Origin: CAZISM01 sp964541895
GTDB taxonomy: Bacteria > Zhuqueibacterota > Zhuqueibacteria > Residuimicrobiales > Residuimicrobiaceae
Direction of reading: 5' to 3'
Assembly: GCA_964541895.1 (NCBI GenBank)
Contig: CAZISM010000041.1
Span: forward strand, 1-42,096
Length of the DNA: 42,096 nucleotides
Part shown: positions 26,532 to 35,700 of the stretch, in pieces
Layout of the letters: each line of letters opens with the position of its first letter
Position numbering within the stretch: position 1 is the stretch's first letter
The notes under the pieces: model-generated
Told to the model about the DNA's origin: nothing
Databases searched by the model: none
What the model saw: the letters and a program-made list of their open reading frames with translations, nothing else
Translations under genes and position numbers: made by a program

Positions 26532-28700
26532 TCAGTGTCGGCGCAACAGAACCAACGCCAGCATAAATAAGGCCATGCCGGCAGCAGAGAGCAACTGGCC
26601 GGCACCGCTGTAGCCATACAGCGGTATGACTGCACCGCTGATCACGATGGCGCCAATGGCGCCGCCTGCCAAATCGGCGGCATAGAGAACGCCTGTCTGC
26701 CTGCTGCCGTCAGGCCGGCTGTATAACTGTCCTGCTAAAGGAAACAGAACTCCGGTCAATGAGCCGCTGACGAAGAGCAGGGCGACCAGCATCGGTATGG
26801 AACGGTAGCGGTCAAGCGCATGCAAGGTCGTTTCCAGTGAGAGCAGCAATACCATTAACAGCGCGACCATACCGATCATCCAGACGGCCGGCTGGCGCTT
26901 GATTTTTCTCGCTGCTGACGCTGCCATGGCCAGGCCCGACATAAAAGCGGCCAAAGCCAGGCCCATGCCCTCATACACATAGCCAAAGAGATTCTGCATC
27001 ATGAACAGCAGGATCAGATTCAATGACATGCCGGCAAAGCCGGCCAGCAGTATAATAGTAGACAGCGAGGTTTGGGCCGGACGGTAAACGAAAGCAGCCA
27101 GCCAGACGCCGGCGAGCGTTGCCGCCGTCCACAAGAGTGTCTGTTTTGAAAAACGGTCGACGAACCAGGCTGATCCCGAAACCTGCTTTAGCCACAACTT
27201 CATATCGATAAAATAATTGATGGGACGGAAATCGCTGTTTCGCCACGCGGGAGCGAACGACAGGATTTGCCGCCTGGAAGCCAGCCGGTCCTGGGCAAAA
27301 ATCGTGGAAAATTGTGCTGGATGAAAATAGCGATCACTTGACTGTAAATTCTGATATCTGGCGATCAGCGTGTCGGCATTAGTGCTCAACACGTTCATCT
27401 GTCTGGCGGCAAAAAAATGGGCAACATCCCCGGGCAGCACCACAACCTCGGCAAAGTGATCACAGAGATCGTGATAGAGGGAGGCGTTGAGTTGCAGCAA
27501 TTCCGCTCCGAGATAATTTTCCGCTGAAGGTATGCCACATACGGAGAGCACGCCGCGCGGAGTCAGGTGCTGTTTCGCCAGCGCAAAAAATTCACTGGTA
27601 TAGTAACGGTTGACCAGGGCGGTGGTGGGCCGGCCGACGTTGACCACGATGACGTCGAACGGCGCCTGTGTCTGCAGCAGATAACGGCGGCCATCGCCGA
27701 ACAGGGTGCGGCATCGTTGTGGCGTCTCCCACCGGCCATATCGGGCCGCCAGGGCGAAGGCGTCGCCATCCTGCTCCAGATAGAGAACCTGCGAGTCCGG
27801 ACGACGCGCGAGTTGCAGCGCCAGCCCGCCCAGGCCGCCGCCGATCAGCAGAATCCGGCACGGCCAGGGGTGTTGGGTCAGGATCAGCGCCGATAAGGTT
27901 TGCGCCGTGAGCGGATCCGGCAGCAGGGTTTGCTTGATGCCGTTGCAGTAGAGCAGTTTGTCACCACCGCTATCCAGTACAGCCAGTTCTCCATAGCGAG
28001 TGGTGCGGCCTTCCAGAAAGCGCAATCCCGGCGCCAGCGATTGCCAGTATTTTGCATTCAGTCCGGTCTCCAGCCTGGCGCCTGCGCCCAGAATCAGAAT
28101 CAGACATGCGCTGGCGAAGACCAGGTAGCGGCGCCGTTTGTACATCAAGCTGCAGGCGACCAGGACGATCAGCCACAGGACAGCCAGCGCATAGAGGTTG
28201 CTGTGCAGTCGCGTCAGCACCATAGTGAAAAGCAGACTGGCGAGGACCGCACCGAACGATTCAAAGGTATATACGACGGCGGCGGGATTGTCAATATCCA
28301 AATCCGAGAGGGCGTGCGCGACCCGTTCGAACCAGAGGCCGAGAATAAAACAGGGTACGCCCACAATCGGGAGCGCCAGCAGAAACAGTTGCGAGAGCGG
28401 GATGAATTCGCCCACCGGGACCTGCAGCAGGATGCGGGCGTATTTTATGGCGAGAAAGCTGAGCAGGCTGTGGAGGAGGAAGAGGAGAGCGAGCCTTTCA
28501 GTATTCGTGGATCTTTTCCAGAGCTCGCCGCTTTTGCAGCCCAGGGCAAAAAAGAGCAGCCAGCCGCAAAGCAGCAAACCGATGATCAGTTCGTTGCCAT
28601 AAAATACGGTCATGCTTTCGCGGAACAGGATGATTTGCCAAAGGGTTGCCGTGATGCCCAGGAGAAAGGAAGAATATTTCAATCTTGGCTCCATCTGCAT
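26532..28700 (-). CDS. Membrane-embedded spermidine-synthase-like protein
   Basis: The roughly 720-residue protein has about six N-terminal transmembrane helices (1-215), a soluble methyltransferase-fold domain like spermidine synthase in the middle (about 235-480), and a further block of helices (about 520-720). The nucleotide-binding part is visible as ILLIGGGLGGLALQLAR, followed by LYLEQD and a GDGRRYLL segment where polyamine synthases have their acidic catalytic loop. Bacterial proteins of this layout are common but their substrate is unknown; the decarboxylated-SAM pocket cannot be verified by eye. ATG 28700 is my start; ATG 28694 and TTG 28727 are alternatives. It leads a minus-strand group with pcm and the PspC/LiaF-like genes. 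Confidence 0.82.
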   Translation of the reverse strand: MQMEPRLKYSSFLLGITATLWQIILFRESMTVFYGNELIIGLLLCGWLLFFALGCKSGELWKRSTNTERLALLFLLHSLLSFLAIKYARILLQVPVGEFIPLSQLFLLALPIVGVPCFILGLWFERVAHALSDLDIDNPAAVVYTFESFGAVLASLLFTMVLTRLHSNLYALAVLWLIVLVACSLMYKRRRYLVFASACLILILGAGARLETGLNAKYWQSLAPGLRFLEGRTTRYGELAVLDSGGDKLLYCNGIKQTLLPDPLTAQTLSALILTQHPWPCRILLIGGGLGGLALQLARRPDSQVLYLEQDGDAFALAARYGRWETPQRCRTLFGDGRRYLLQTQAPFDVIVVNVGRPTTALVNRYYTSEFFALAKQHLTPRGVLSVCGIPSAENYLGAELLQLNASLYHDLCDHFAEVVVLPGDVAHFFAARQMNVLSTNADTLIARYQNLQSSDRYFHPAQFSTIFAQDRLASRRQILSFAPAWRNSDFRPINYFIDMKLWLKQVSGSAWFVDRFSKQTLLWTAATLAGVWLAAFVYRPAQTSLSTIILLAGFAGMSLNLILLFMMQNLFGYVYEGMGLALAAFMSGLAMAASAARKIKRQPAVWMIGMVALLMVLLLSLETTLHALDRYRSIPMLVALLFVSGSLTGVLFPLAGQLYSRPDGSRQTGVLYAADLAGGAIGAIVISGAVIPLYGYSGAGQLLSAAGMALFMLALVLLRRH

Positions 28701-28748
28701 AGGCTTAATATATGAAAAACAAGCCAAGAAGCAAGAGAGAAAAAATGC

Positions 28749-28777
28749 TTTACAAATTGGCGAAAAATTGTTATTAT
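28749..28777 (+). promoter_or_regulatory. Sigma-70-type promoter of the Usp gene
   Basis: TTTACA (28749-28754), a 17-bp spacer and TATTAT (28772-28777) each match consensus at 5 of 6 positions, within an AT-rich divergent intergenic stretch. Transcription would begin near 28784, about 26 nt before the GTG start. Confidence 0.6.
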
Positions 28778-28809
28778 AACTTTATTATTATCAATATTAA
28801 GGGTAGCCG

Positions 28810-29688
28810 GTGAAAAAAGAAAACCCTCAAGGCGACAGCAGCCAACTTTTTCAGCGAACGGTCATCGCCGCCGCGTTTTCTCCGCGTGCATTGGCGGTAT
28901 TGAATGAGGCCCATTATTTGATTTCGCAGGTCGGTAGCAAAGCCATCGTGGTGCATGTCGGCGAGCGCACCCCGCAAAACAGCGCCACGCTGGAAAAGAC
29001 CATCGCCCAATCCAATTTCGGCGCTGATTCGGATCTGACTCTGGAGTTACGACCGGGGGATCCCGAGGAGGTGTTGGTGCAGGTGGCCAAAGATTATCAT
29101 GCGGATTTGATCATTGCCGGTGCCTTGCCCAAAGAGAGTTTTTTTAAATATTATACGGGATCTGTGGCAAGAAATCTGGCGCGCAACGCGCCATGTTCGG
29201 TGCTGTTGTATTCCGAGCCCAATCCGGAGCCGACCGCTTTCAGTAAAATACACTGTGCGGTCGAATATCATCGTGGCGCCGACATTGCGGTGCAGCTGGC
29301 GTCCCGTCTGGCACGTCTGGCCGAGGTGCGTGATTTATATTTTACGCATGGGTTTCGCATCACCCCGTCGGCATTGAAGAAAAAGAATCCCACTCCGGAG
29401 GATTACAAAAAGATCTATAGCAAGCAGGATGTAAAACTGCAGACCTATCTCGGTCGCACGGTGATCGGCAACGTGACCTACCATGCGCAGTGCATGCATG
29501 AGCATGACACTTCACCGTTCATGGCGTTTACGAGGGATATGGGTGCAGATCTTTTTATCATCAATGGCCCCAAACAGCAGTCCGGTTTATGGCACAGACT
29601 GTTTCCTAATGACCTCGAACAAACCCTGCAGGACCTGCCCTGTTCCATTTTAATCGCACGACGGCCTTCCTATTCCAGAGGCAGATAA
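28810..29688 (+). CDS. Universal stress protein with two Usp domains
   Basis: The 292-residue cytoplasmic protein has two tandem UspA-like alpha/beta domains, about 14-138 and about 145-285. The first has the RTVIAAAFSPRA opening strand and an NAPCSVLLYSE final strand. The second ends in LPCSILIARRP. The ATP-binding glycine motif (G..G.........G[ST]) is degenerate in both. Usp proteins respond to starvation and other stress. The start is GTG 28810, preceded by a plausible promoter. The gene ends 1 bp from the stop codon of the convergent GHL10 gene, leaving no room for a separate terminator. Confidence 0.85.
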   Translation: MKKENPQGDSSQLFQRTVIAAAFSPRALAVLNEAHYLISQVGSKAIVVHVGERTPQNSATLEKTIAQSNFGADSDLTLELRPGDPEEVLVQVAKDYHADLIIAGALPKESFFKYYTGSVARNLARNAPCSVLLYSEPNPEPTAFSKIHCAVEYHRGADIAVQLASRLARLAEVRDLYFTHGFRITPSALKKKNPTPEDYKKIYSKQDVKLQTYLGRTVIGNVTYHAQCMHEHDTSPFMAFTRDMGADLFIINGPKQQSGLWHRLFPNDLEQTLQDLPCSILIARRPSYSRGR

Positions 29689-29689
29689 T

Positions 29690-32029
29690 CTAGCGCGCTT
29701 TTCGAATCCAGCGCAGGATTTGCGTCGCTCCCGAGCCTACGGTTTCGATGACATAGAGAGAGTCGCTGCGGGGGGAGACGGCGATAGCGCGGGGTGCGTT
29801 CAAGGCCGGGGTGCCGCCCATCAGATGTTCCACCGATTTGCCGGCGCGATTAAAGATAGAGATCACGCCGCGGGTGCTGTGCGGCACATAGACAAAGTCA
29901 TGTCGGTCGGTTTGCAGACGGGACCAGCCGACGTCGACGGTCGGCACATCGGTTTCCTGCCAGTAGCGGGCGCGATACCCTTCGATGGCACCATGCCAGC
30001 ATTGCACGCCGGCGGTGGTGAGGTCGTTGATGAACACGCGGCTGCCGTCCTGGAGCACGGCAATATCGCCGGCCTCGTGGTCAATGCCGAAGGGGCTGCC
30101 CTGCAGTTCAAGTCCGAGCGAGGTCAGCACATGCCAGCGGCTGGTTCCTTTTTCCGTGATGTAAAGATGGCCGGACGAATCGGCGGCGATTTGGCCGGGT
30201 GTGAAATTGAGCTCCAGAGCGGTCAGCGGCATGCCGGTGGCCACATCAAAGCGGTAGATGCGCGGCGAATCCTGTTTGACGACGCAGATCGCGTGCGGCG
30301 GACAAAAAGCCAGCGCTTCGATGGCGGCCAAGGGTTCTTTTTTAAACGCCACGTTCATGCCGTTGCTGATGGGTGAGAAGGCGGCAAAGGCGCCGTTGCG
30401 GTTAATGATTTCCAGTTGTGTACCCTGTCGCGTCACCAGCCAGAGCTGATGCTGGTTGTCCATGGCGAGCGCGGACGGGTCCCACACTTCCGGCCCGAAG
30501 GTGCCGGCTGATTCGTATGTTTCTGTCGGCGCCAGGATACAGAGCGACCAGATATCGCTGTAGCCGAGATGGCGTTTGGGGTGATCGGCCGATTCGTGAA
30601 AATTGTCCCAGGCGAAAATGCGGAAGCGAAAATCGAGTCCGGCGTCCTGCGCCGGGATGGGATCGTCGGTGATGAACCAGCCGGTTCTTTCCTTCAGCCG
30701 GCTCAGTTTTACTTCGATGCCTTTTTGCGGCGGCCAGACACGATCGTAGAGCAGATAGAGGCCCTGACCTTCCGAGCCGGTGCGATCGTCAAATATGCCG
30801 CTGGGATCCGAAATGCGTGCCGCGATCTTGAATTTTTTATCCGCATAGAGTTTGATCGGCAGGGTATAGATCTCTTCAATGACCGGTCCCTGCTGATCTC
30901 CCACCTGTGTTTTCCAGGGCATGGCGCTTTGGGGGGAGCGCTGAGGCCACGTTTGCGCCAGTACGTCGGCAAATTCGCCGGCGGCGACGTGGTGCGGGAA
31001 CAGGGCTTCATAGGAAAAGAGCGCGGCCCCTTCGCAGCCCATTTCTTCGGCGAGGCGCAACTGTGAATCCAGACGGTCGGAGCGGGCGATATAGATCCCG
31101 GGAAACACATGGCGCCGGTGGTCGTTGAGGCGGTGTTCGGAGAGCAATCTTGAAAACCGTTCGTTGTCACGGGTATAGATCATGGGAAAAATAGCATCGA
31201 TGATGCCGCGAGCCAGCCAGTCGTGACTGTCCTGCAGATAGACGCGATAGCCCTCGCTATAGTCGCCCAGCACCGAAGCGGTCAGCTTGACCCTGGGGTG
31301 TTCCAGGTTAAGGTACTGATACAGCTGGGCCACGAAATCGGTAATTTTCGAGCGGCGAAAGTTGGCCCACTGTTGCGGATGTTCTTCCGGGGGCAGGTTA
31401 TAGAGCAGCTGGAAGCGCTGCAGCGACGGCGGATCCCAGGAAAAGCCGGGGCCAGGAAAGCGAATGTAATCCAGGTGTAATCCATCCACCTCGTACTGCT
31501 GCACGATTTCGCGGCAGATAGCCAGCAGGTAGGGATTAACTTGCGGATGGGTCGGCGAAAGGAAGGAGTAGTGATCGTTCGCCTTTTGGCGGCGTCCCTG
31601 CCGGTCGGTCATGAACCAGTCGGGATGGCTGTGATACAGCTGTTGGGATTGGTTGGGGGGCGTATCGCCGCTCCAGCCTGGATAGACGTTGATCCACGCC
31701 TGAATTTCCAGGCGATAGGCATGAGCCAATTCCACGGCGAGTCGCAGCGGATCCCAGCCGGGATCGCGACCACCCAGTTCATTGGCCCAGGGTTCAAAGC
31801 GGGAGGGATAGCAGACGGTGCCGTTGCCGCGCACCTGAAACAGGACCGTGTTGAAGCGGGCGGCCGCAGCATTTTCCATAATTCTTTTTACATCGCTCGG
31901 GGTGCGATAATCCCAGCGAGTGACCCAGAGGGCTCGGGTTTGCAATGTTGTTGATAAAGCGGGTGTTACAACGGTGCCAACAGATGTGATCAGCAACAGG
32001 GCGAATATTTGACCGATTCTGCTCCGCAT
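29690..32029 (-). CDS. Secreted GHL10-type glycosyl-hydrolase-like protein with C-terminal beta-propeller
   Basis: After a signal peptide (MRSRIGQIFALLLITSVG) a GHL10 domain (about 30-350) shows the family markers: TRALWVTRWDY at its start, FNTVLFQVRGNG, YEVDGLHLDYIRFP in the middle, and AIFPMIYTRD. A linker domain (about 370-510) and a C-terminal six-bladed propeller-like region with NHL-type repeats (about 520-779) follow. GHL10 proteins are thought to act on peptidoglycan-like or other glycans and are usually shorter; the propeller addition is not standard. ATG 32029 was chosen for AGAGG just upstream and the signal peptide; the in-frame ATG 32053 is less likely. It is divergent from uvrB. 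Confidence 0.85.
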   Translation of the reverse strand: MRSRIGQIFALLLITSVGTVVTPALSTTLQTRALWVTRWDYRTPSDVKRIMENAAAARFNTVLFQVRGNGTVCYPSRFEPWANELGGRDPGWDPLRLAVELAHAYRLEIQAWINVYPGWSGDTPPNQSQQLYHSHPDWFMTDRQGRRQKANDHYSFLSPTHPQVNPYLLAICREIVQQYEVDGLHLDYIRFPGPGFSWDPPSLQRFQLLYNLPPEEHPQQWANFRRSKITDFVAQLYQYLNLEHPRVKLTASVLGDYSEGYRVYLQDSHDWLARGIIDAIFPMIYTRDNERFSRLLSEHRLNDHRRHVFPGIYIARSDRLDSQLRLAEEMGCEGAALFSYEALFPHHVAAGEFADVLAQTWPQRSPQSAMPWKTQVGDQQGPVIEEIYTLPIKLYADKKFKIAARISDPSGIFDDRTGSEGQGLYLLYDRVWPPQKGIEVKLSRLKERTGWFITDDPIPAQDAGLDFRFRIFAWDNFHESADHPKRHLGYSDIWSLCILAPTETYESAGTFGPEVWDPSALAMDNQHQLWLVTRQGTQLEIINRNGAFAAFSPISNGMNVAFKKEPLAAIEALAFCPPHAICVVKQDSPRIYRFDVATGMPLTALELNFTPGQIAADSSGHLYITEKGTSRWHVLTSLGLELQGSPFGIDHEAGDIAVLQDGSRVFINDLTTAGVQCWHGAIEGYRARYWQETDVPTVDVGWSRLQTDRHDFVYVPHSTRGVISIFNRAGKSVEHLMGGTPALNAPRAIAVSPRSDSLYVIETVGSGATQILRWIRKAR

Positions 32030-32247
32030 GAATCCTCTCGACAACCTACTCATTCCGTTCCGGCCCAGATGTACCTATTCCAGTCTCTCCCAACAGGATG
32101 GTATTACGAGATAAGCCGAGGATGGGATAATCCATGTGCAGATGCCGGGCACCGGCCTTGTCCCCAAACTGCTTCAGGAGCGGGCGGATTTTTTAATTTA
32201 GCTATCCTTACTTTGACAGTCAATATTTTTATCCGGATTTTTCACCC

Positions 32248-32276
32248 TTGATTATTTTTATCCTAGATGCTATATT
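32248..32276 (+). promoter_or_regulatory. Promoter of uvrB, placed for a leaderless transcript
   Basis: TTGATT (32248-32253), a 17-bp spacer and TATATT (32271-32276) resemble a sigma-70-type promoter. The -10 ends 5 nt before the UvrB ATG at 32282, so transcription should begin at or next to the start codon. There is no ribosome-binding site. Confidence 0.55.
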
Positions 32277-32281
32277 GTTTT

Positions 32282-34336
32282 ATGGCAGAATTTAAACTGG
32301 TATCGCAATTTCAATTAGAGGGGGACCAGCCGCAAGCCGTCGCGCAGTTGAGCGAAGGGTTGCAGCAGGGCCGCCGTTATCAAACGCTGCTGGGCGTCAC
32401 CGGCAGCGGCAAAACCTACACCATGGCCAATGTCATTGCCAGCTATGGCAGACCTACTCTGGTGATCTCGCACAACAAAACGCTGGCCGCCCAGTTGTAC
32501 GGCGAGTTCCGCAGTTTTTTCCCGGATAACGCGGTCGAGTATTTCATCAGTTACTATGATTATTATCAGCCCGAGGCCTATCTTCCTTCCACCGATACCT
32601 ATATTGAAAAGGACACCGCGATCAACGATGAAATCGACCGGTTGCGGCTGCGCGCCACCAGTTCGCTGCTGTCGCGGGAGGATGTCATCATTGTCGCGTC
32701 GGTGTCCTGTATTTATGGCCTGGGATCGCCGGAGGTGTGGCAGGAGATGTTGCTGTTTCTGCATCGGGGCCAGCGCATCGACCGCAACCAGATTCTGCAG
32801 AAACTGGTGGAGATTCATTATACGCGCAACGACATCGCTTTTGAACGCGGCACGTTTCGTGTCCGCGGCGACGTGGTCGAGGTGATCCCAGCGTACGAGA
32901 AAGAGGCGGTGCGTATTGAAATGTTCGGCGACGAGATCGAAGCCATCCATGTCGTCGACGTACTCACCGGCGAAGTCCGGCAGGAGCTGCCGCGGGTTGC
33001 CATTTATCCAGCCAAGCATTTCGTCACCACCTATCCCAGACTGCAGGAGGCCATCAAGAACATCCGCATCGAGCTGGATGACCGTCTGGCCTACTTTCGT
33101 CGCCACAACAAGCTCCTGGAAGCCCAGCGCATTGAAATGCGCACCAGGTATGATCTCGAAATGATGGAAGAGATCGGCTACTGCGCCGGCATCGAGAATT
33201 ATTCACGCCATCTGGCGGGTCGCAAGCCCGGGGATCGACCGGCCACGCTGATGGATTATTTGCCCAAGGATTTTCTGCTCATCATCGACGAATCGCACGT
33301 TACGCTGCCGCAGATTCACGGCATGTATCATGGCGATCGGTCGCGCAAGGAAACGCTGGTAGAGTTCGGATTTCGCCTGCCGTGTGCGCTGGATAATCGT
33401 CCGCTCACCTTTCAGGAATTCATCGATTCCGTCAACACATGCGTTTTCGTCTCTGCCACGCCAGGTGATCAGGAACTGAATTTTTCCGAAGGGGTGGTGG
33501 TGGAACAGGTCATCCGTCCCACCGGCCTCATGGATCCGGAAATACTTCTACGGCCGGTAAAGGGACAGATCGACGATCTGGTGGGAGAGATCAACGAGCG
33601 TGTGCAGCGTAAAGAACGAGTACTGGTCACCACGTTGACCAAACGCATGGCAGAGGATCTCTCCGACTATCTGGCCGGCGTCGGCATCCGGGTGCGTTAC
33701 CTCCATTCCGAGATCGATTCCCTGGAACGGGTGGCTATTCTGCGCGATCTGCGTCTGGCGGAATTCGACGTGCTGGTCGGCATCAACCTGTTGCGGGAAG
33801 GTCTGGATTTGCCGGAGGTGTCGCTGGTGGCGATTCTGGACGCCGACAAAGAGGGGTATCTCCGCTCGGAGCGGTCGCTGATTCAGACCGCAGGCCGGGC
33901 GGCACGGCATGTGAACGGCCAGGTGTTGTTCTATGCCGATCGCATCACCGATTCCATGCGTAAAGCGATGGATGAAACCGCTCGCCGGCGGGCTATTCAG
34001 GCGGAATACAACCGGCAACACGGCATCACCCCCCGTTCCATTTCCAAATCCATCGATGAGGTGCTGGGGGCGACGCGGGTGGCGGACGCCAAACCGTCCC
34101 CTGCTTACGGCAAAGAGCCGGGTCTGCTTGACGATGCGGAATTTTTGAAAAAATGGGCGCGCATGGCGCCGACCGACAAAGAAGAGCTGTTCAAGGAACT
34201 GGAACAAAACATGTTTGCCGCCGCGGCCAAGCTGGAATTCGAAAAGGCGGCGGAGTTGCGCGATCAGATCGATCTGCTGCGCATGAGCGATACGGCAAGA
34301 AAACGGTCCGGAGAAAGGGACAAGATAAAAATATGA
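32282..34336 (+). CDS. uvrB: UvrB, excinuclease ABC subunit B
   Basis: UvrB receives damaged DNA from UvrA and recruits UvrC in nucleotide excision repair. The 684-residue product has the expected order: the FKLVSQFQLEGDQPQAV start, Walker A in GVTGSGKTYTMANV (about 35-48), the beta-hairpin region with YYDYYQPEAYLPSTDTYIEKD (about 90-110), the LLIIDESHVTLPQI motif, helicase motif VI with SLIQTAGRAARH (about 535-546), and a C-terminal UVR helix pair. I start it at ATG 32282, where UvrB homologues start; ATG 32267 would add five residues that match nothing. The gene ends with an ATGA overlap into purD. Confidence 0.97.
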   Translation: MAEFKLVSQFQLEGDQPQAVAQLSEGLQQGRRYQTLLGVTGSGKTYTMANVIASYGRPTLVISHNKTLAAQLYGEFRSFFPDNAVEYFISYYDYYQPEAYLPSTDTYIEKDTAINDEIDRLRLRATSSLLSREDVIIVASVSCIYGLGSPEVWQEMLLFLHRGQRIDRNQILQKLVEIHYTRNDIAFERGTFRVRGDVVEVIPAYEKEAVRIEMFGDEIEAIHVVDVLTGEVRQELPRVAIYPAKHFVTTYPRLQEAIKNIRIELDDRLAYFRRHNKLLEAQRIEMRTRYDLEMMEEIGYCAGIENYSRHLAGRKPGDRPATLMDYLPKDFLLIIDESHVTLPQIHGMYHGDRSRKETLVEFGFRLPCALDNRPLTFQEFIDSVNTCVFVSATPGDQELNFSEGVVVEQVIRPTGLMDPEILLRPVKGQIDDLVGEINERVQRKERVLVTTLTKRMAEDLSDYLAGVGIRVRYLHSEIDSLERVAILRDLRLAEFDVLVGINLLREGLDLPEVSLVAILDADKEGYLRSERSLIQTAGRAARHVNGQVLFYADRITDSMRKAMDETARRRAIQAEYNRQHGITPRSISKSIDEVLGATRVADAKPSPAYGKEPGLLDDAEFLKKWARMAPTDKEELFKELEQNMFAAAAKLEFEKAAELRDQIDLLRMSDTARKRSGERDKIKI

Positions 34337-35607
34337 AAGTCCTGGTAATCGGCAGCGGTGGCCGCGAACATACGCTGGTCTGGAAAATCCGTCAGAGTCC
34401 GCAGGTGAAAACGGTCTATTGTGCGCCGGGCAACGCCGGCATGAACGGATTGGCGACATGTGTGCCCATCGCGGCGAGCCATACAAACGATCTGCTGCAA
34501 TTCGCAGTCCAGGAAAAAATAGATTTGACGGTGGTGGGGCCGGAGGCTCCGCTGGTACAGGGTGTGGTCGATCTCTTTGAAAACAACGGTCTGACGATTT
34601 TCGGTCCCTCGCAGCGGGCCAGTGAGCTGGAAGGCAGCAAGGCCTTTGCCAAGTATCTGATGAAAGCCTATAATATTCCGACCGCCGATTATCGGGTGTT
34701 TGAAGAGTATGAAGAGGCCAAATCGTTCGTGATCGAATCCAACGCTCCGGTCGTGATCAAGGCGGACGGCCTGGCGGCCGGCAAGGGCGTTATGATCTGT
34801 TACGAACGCAAGCAGGCTCTGGATGCGCTGGAGCAGATCATGCAGAGCCGCCTGTTCGGGACGGCCGGCAACAAGGTGGTCATCGAGGAACTTTTGTCCG
34901 GTGAAGAAGTGTCCGTGCTGGCCCTGTCGGACGGCGAAAACCTGGTTTACTTTTCGCCTTCCCAGGACCATAAACGCATTTTTGACGGCGACCAGGGTTT
35001 GAACACCGGCGGCATGGGCGCTTATGCGCCGGTGCCGTTCGTCTCCGAAGCCATGATGACGCTGATCAAGCGTGACATTATGGAACCTACGATCCGCGGC
35101 ATGGCTATGGAAGGACGTCCCTACAAGGGCGTGTTATACGCCGGCTTGATGTTGACCGACGAGGGCCCAAAAGTGCTGGAATACAACTGCCGCTTCGGCG
35201 ATCCCGAAACGCAGGTGATACTACCGCTGCTGGAAAGCGACCTGGTGGAAGCGATGATGGCAGCGGCGACCGGCAGACTGGGTTCTGCCAAATGGCACAA
35301 CCGCAGGGGAGCGGCTGTCACGGTTGTGATCGCTTCCGGCGGCTACCCCGATGCCTATCAAACGGGCAAGACCATTCTGGGGCTGGAAGGGCCGTTCGAC
35401 AAGGAGGTCTTGATTTTTCACGCCGGCACAACCCGGGAAGAAAACAGGGTGGTCACCAGCGGCGGCCGCGTGCTGGCGGTGACAGCCCTGGCCGATCGCT
35501 TGCCGGAGTCCATTGCCAAGGCGTACAGGGCGGTAGGCAAAATCGCCTTTGACGGCGCTTACTACAGAAGGGACATCGGCGCCAAGGCGTTGCCGTATCT
35601 CAAGTGA
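34333..35607 (+). CDS. purD: PurD, phosphoribosylamine-glycine ligase
   Basis: PurD joins glycine to phosphoribosylamine using ATP in the second step of purine synthesis. The 424-residue cytoplasmic protein has the N-terminal GSGGREHTL motif, the central ATP-grasp region with VVIKADGLAAGKGVMI (about 137-152) and DHKRIFDGDQGLNTGGMGAYAP (about 213-235), and the YNCRFGDPETQ signature (about 283-293). ATG 34333 overlaps the uvrB stop by four bases (ATGA), so translation is coupled. A uvrB-purD pair is not a functional pathway in itself; it may simply share a promoter. Confidence 0.97.
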   Translation: MKVLVIGSGGREHTLVWKIRQSPQVKTVYCAPGNAGMNGLATCVPIAASHTNDLLQFAVQEKIDLTVVGPEAPLVQGVVDLFENNGLTIFGPSQRASELEGSKAFAKYLMKAYNIPTADYRVFEEYEEAKSFVIESNAPVVIKADGLAAGKGVMICYERKQALDALEQIMQSRLFGTAGNKVVIEELLSGEEVSVLALSDGENLVYFSPSQDHKRIFDGDQGLNTGGMGAYAPVPFVSEAMMTLIKRDIMEPTIRGMAMEGRPYKGVLYAGLMLTDEGPKVLEYNCRFGDPETQVILPLLESDLVEAMMAAATGRLGSAKWHNRRGAAVTVVIASGGYPDAYQTGKTILGLEGPFDKEVLIFHAGTTREENRVVTSGGRVLAVTALADRLPESIAKAYRAVGKIAFDGAYYRRDIGAKALPYLK

Positions 35608-35700
35608 GGGCTGAAAAAATAACACATACATTAAACGTTTCAGCATCGAACAGGCTGGCCAATGTTGTCTACATTTCATATGAGGTGAAGGGAGGAAAGG

